This document shows, piece after piece, positions 62,972 to 64,000 of a stretch of DNA of 64,000 nucleotides. Below the pieces are notes generated by a model. The model did no database searches, was not told the DNA's origin, and saw nothing but the letters and a program-made list of their open reading frames with translations. Source of the stretch: Panacagrimonas sp963975245 (lineage in GTDB: Bacteria; Pseudomonadota; Gammaproteobacteria; Nevskiales; Nevskiaceae). Position numbers and translations under genes: made by a program. The stretch spans positions 310,001-374,000 of the forward strand of contig CAXBFJ010000002.1 in the NCBI GenBank assembly GCA_963975245.1. The letters are read 5' to 3'. Each line of letters opens with the position of its first letter. Position 1 is the stretch's first letter.

Positions 62972-64000
62972 ATGATTTCTAATCTTGTCCCGGACGCGTT
63001 CGGGCCTTACATCGCAGTCCTGGCGCTGGTCCTGTGCTTTGCCGGGCTGGCCAAGAAGTCCAATGCCGCTGATGCGGTCGTCATAGGTTGCCTGGGCATT
63101 CTGATCGTGAGCGGTTCGGTGAGCCTGGAGGGCGGCCTCGCGGGCTTCTCCAACCCGGGCGTGATCGCGATTGGCACTTTGTTCGTGGTGGCCGCCGGCC
63201 TGCGAGACAGTGGCGCGATGCATCTGCTGGGTACCCGACTTCTCAGTACGCCGAAGAACGAGCGCAATGCCCAGTGGCTGGTCACAGGTCCAGTGGGGTT
63301 GATGAGCTCATTTGTAAACAATACCCCGCTGGTGGCGCTGTACTTGCCAATGGTGAAGGATTGGGCCGGCCGGCATGGCATCTCTCCATCTCGCTTGCTG
63401 ATTCCAATGAGCTACGCCGCCATTGCCGGTGGAACCGTGACCATGCTCGGCAGTTCGACCAATCTTGTGGCCAACAGCGCGCTGCGTGCCCATGTGGAAA
63501 ACGATCCCGGGTTGGGTTTTCTGGAGCAGGCCTGGATTGGCGTGCCGCTGCTCATTTCCGTCTTGTTGTACGTACAGTTCGTGGGCAGGCGTCTGGCGAT
63601 TCGCAAGGCGCCGACCGAGCGTCTTTCCGATGCGCGGCGGTACTCGCTGGAAATGATGATTGATATCGGCGGCGCCCTTGAAGGGCGCAGCGTGGCGCAG
63701 GCGGGACTGCGTCAGCTGGCAGGTCTGTACCTTTCAGAAGTGATTCGTGAGGAAGAGATCATTGCGCCGGTCGAGCCCACGACTGTCCTGTACGGTGGCG
63801 ATCGCCTGGTTTTCTTTGGCGATCCAGGCAACGTTTCGGATCTGTTGCGCATCGCGGGCATCTCGCCGCCATCCGACAAATTGTTTTCTTTGAGTGCTCA
63901 ATCTCGCAGCCGGCATCTCACCGAAGCGGTTATTTCCACTCGCTCACCTCTGGTCGGCAATACCGTGCGCGACAGTGCGTTCCGAGAGTCCTACGATGCC
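62972..64000 (+). CDS. SLC13/ArsB-type permease with TrkA-C domain, cut by window end
   Basis: The reading frame is open from ATG 62972 to the last base (343 codons), so the gene continues beyond the window. Helices begin at residue 11 (AVLALVLCFAGLA). NNTPLVALYLPMV and GGTVTMLGSSTNLVANSAL are the two hairpin/substrate motifs of the SLC13/CitT/ArsB class. A TrkA-C (RCK) domain begins near residue 230 (EEEIIAPVEPTTVLYGGDRLVFFG) and a second begins at the truncated end. It would move a dicarboxylate, sulfate or similar anion. Same strand as the AstE-like gene and 42 bases after it, so perhaps co-transcribed. Confidence 0.85.
   Translation, partial: MISNLVPDAFGPYIAVLALVLCFAGLAKKSNAADAVVIGCLGILIVSGSVSLEGGLAGFSNPGVIAIGTLFVVAAGLRDSGAMHLLGTRLLSTPKNERNAQWLVTGPVGLMSSFVNNTPLVALYLPMVKDWAGRHGISPSRLLIPMSYAAIAGGTVTMLGSSTNLVANSALRAHVENDPGLGFLEQAWIGVPLLISVLLYVQFVGRRLAIRKAPTERLSDARRYSLEMMIDIGGALEGRSVAQAGLRQLAGLYLSEVIREEEIIAPVEPTTVLYGGDRLVFFGDPGNVSDLLRIAGISPPSDKLFSLSAQSRSRHLTEAVISTRSPLVGNTVRDSAFRESYDA

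Noticed and set aside
1..64000. CRISPR array, tRNA, rRNA, insertion sequence or prophage
   Set aside because: No regularly spaced repeats, no cloverleaf ending in CCA beside a coding gap, and no transposase, integrase or phage structural gene were recognised in reading the window.

Overview
The window is a stretch of bacterial chromosome, roughly 60% GC by eye, densely coding on both strands. No rRNA, tRNA, CRISPR array, insertion sequence or prophage was recognised. The gene set points to a gammaproteobacterium, perhaps near Xanthomonadales or Nevskiales, but no marker here fixes the taxon. The indicators are a PilG-PilI-ChpA-ChpC twitching chemosensory locus, a proteobacterial-type GshA, ZapE, a fused CysN/CysC, 7Fe ferredoxin FdxA, and the trio of retropepsin-like protein, 7TM inactive transglutaminase and ATP-grasp ligase.

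Layout. 1-8.9 kb holds gshB and gshA flanking a secreted block: a copper-radical-oxidase-like lipoprotein, a small lipoprotein overlapping a large secreted HExxH/beta-helix protein, and a LysE-type exporter. 9.1-17.4 kb is the pilG-pilI-chpA-chpC operon, with no pilH, pilJ, pilK or chpB. 17.5-25.8 kb has fdxA, an AddB/AddA-like helicase-nuclease pair, zapE and a PlsC-like acyltransferase. 26.4-28 kb has two tandem DsbC-like proteins. 28-33 kb is an accessory metabolic block (EthD-like protein, SDR, DUF1214 protein, sulfotransferase) with a divergent AraC regulator. 33.3-38.4 kb has gor, an aminopeptidase-like lipoprotein translationally coupled to an ABC-2 exporter, and a 4Fe-4S-type uracil-DNA glycosylase. 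38.4-43.3 kb is an RND pump and adaptor with a divergent TetR. 43.3-47.2 kb is a LysR regulator divergent from cysD-cysNC. 47.2-53.6 kb has an FAD oxidoreductase, a DUF3293 protein, ppa, a GNAT-nitrilase fusion and a nitronate-monooxygenase/PadR pair. 53.9-55.5 kb is a COG2856-type toxin-antitoxin module in visibly AT-richer DNA. 56-64 kb has hppA, then the ATP-grasp/7TM/retropepsin operon, divergent from an AstE/AspA-like periplasmic hydrolase, and an SLC13 permease cut by the window end.

How genes connect. gshA, gshB and gor cover glutathione synthesis and recycling. CysD/CysNC consume ATP and release pyrophosphate, which the soluble Ppa and the membrane pump HppA (Lys460, K+-independent type) can hydrolyse; CysNC also makes PAPS, the co-substrate of the sulfotransferase at 30.8 kb. 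The DsbC-like pair would act in the periplasm on disulfide-rich exported proteins.

The best candidates for something under-described are (i) the ligase/7TM/retropepsin operon facing a periplasmic AstE-like hydrolase, (ii) the stripped-down Chp locus with a six-histidine ChpA, and (iii) the sulfotransferase/DUF1214/SDR operon with repeated palindromes in its control region.
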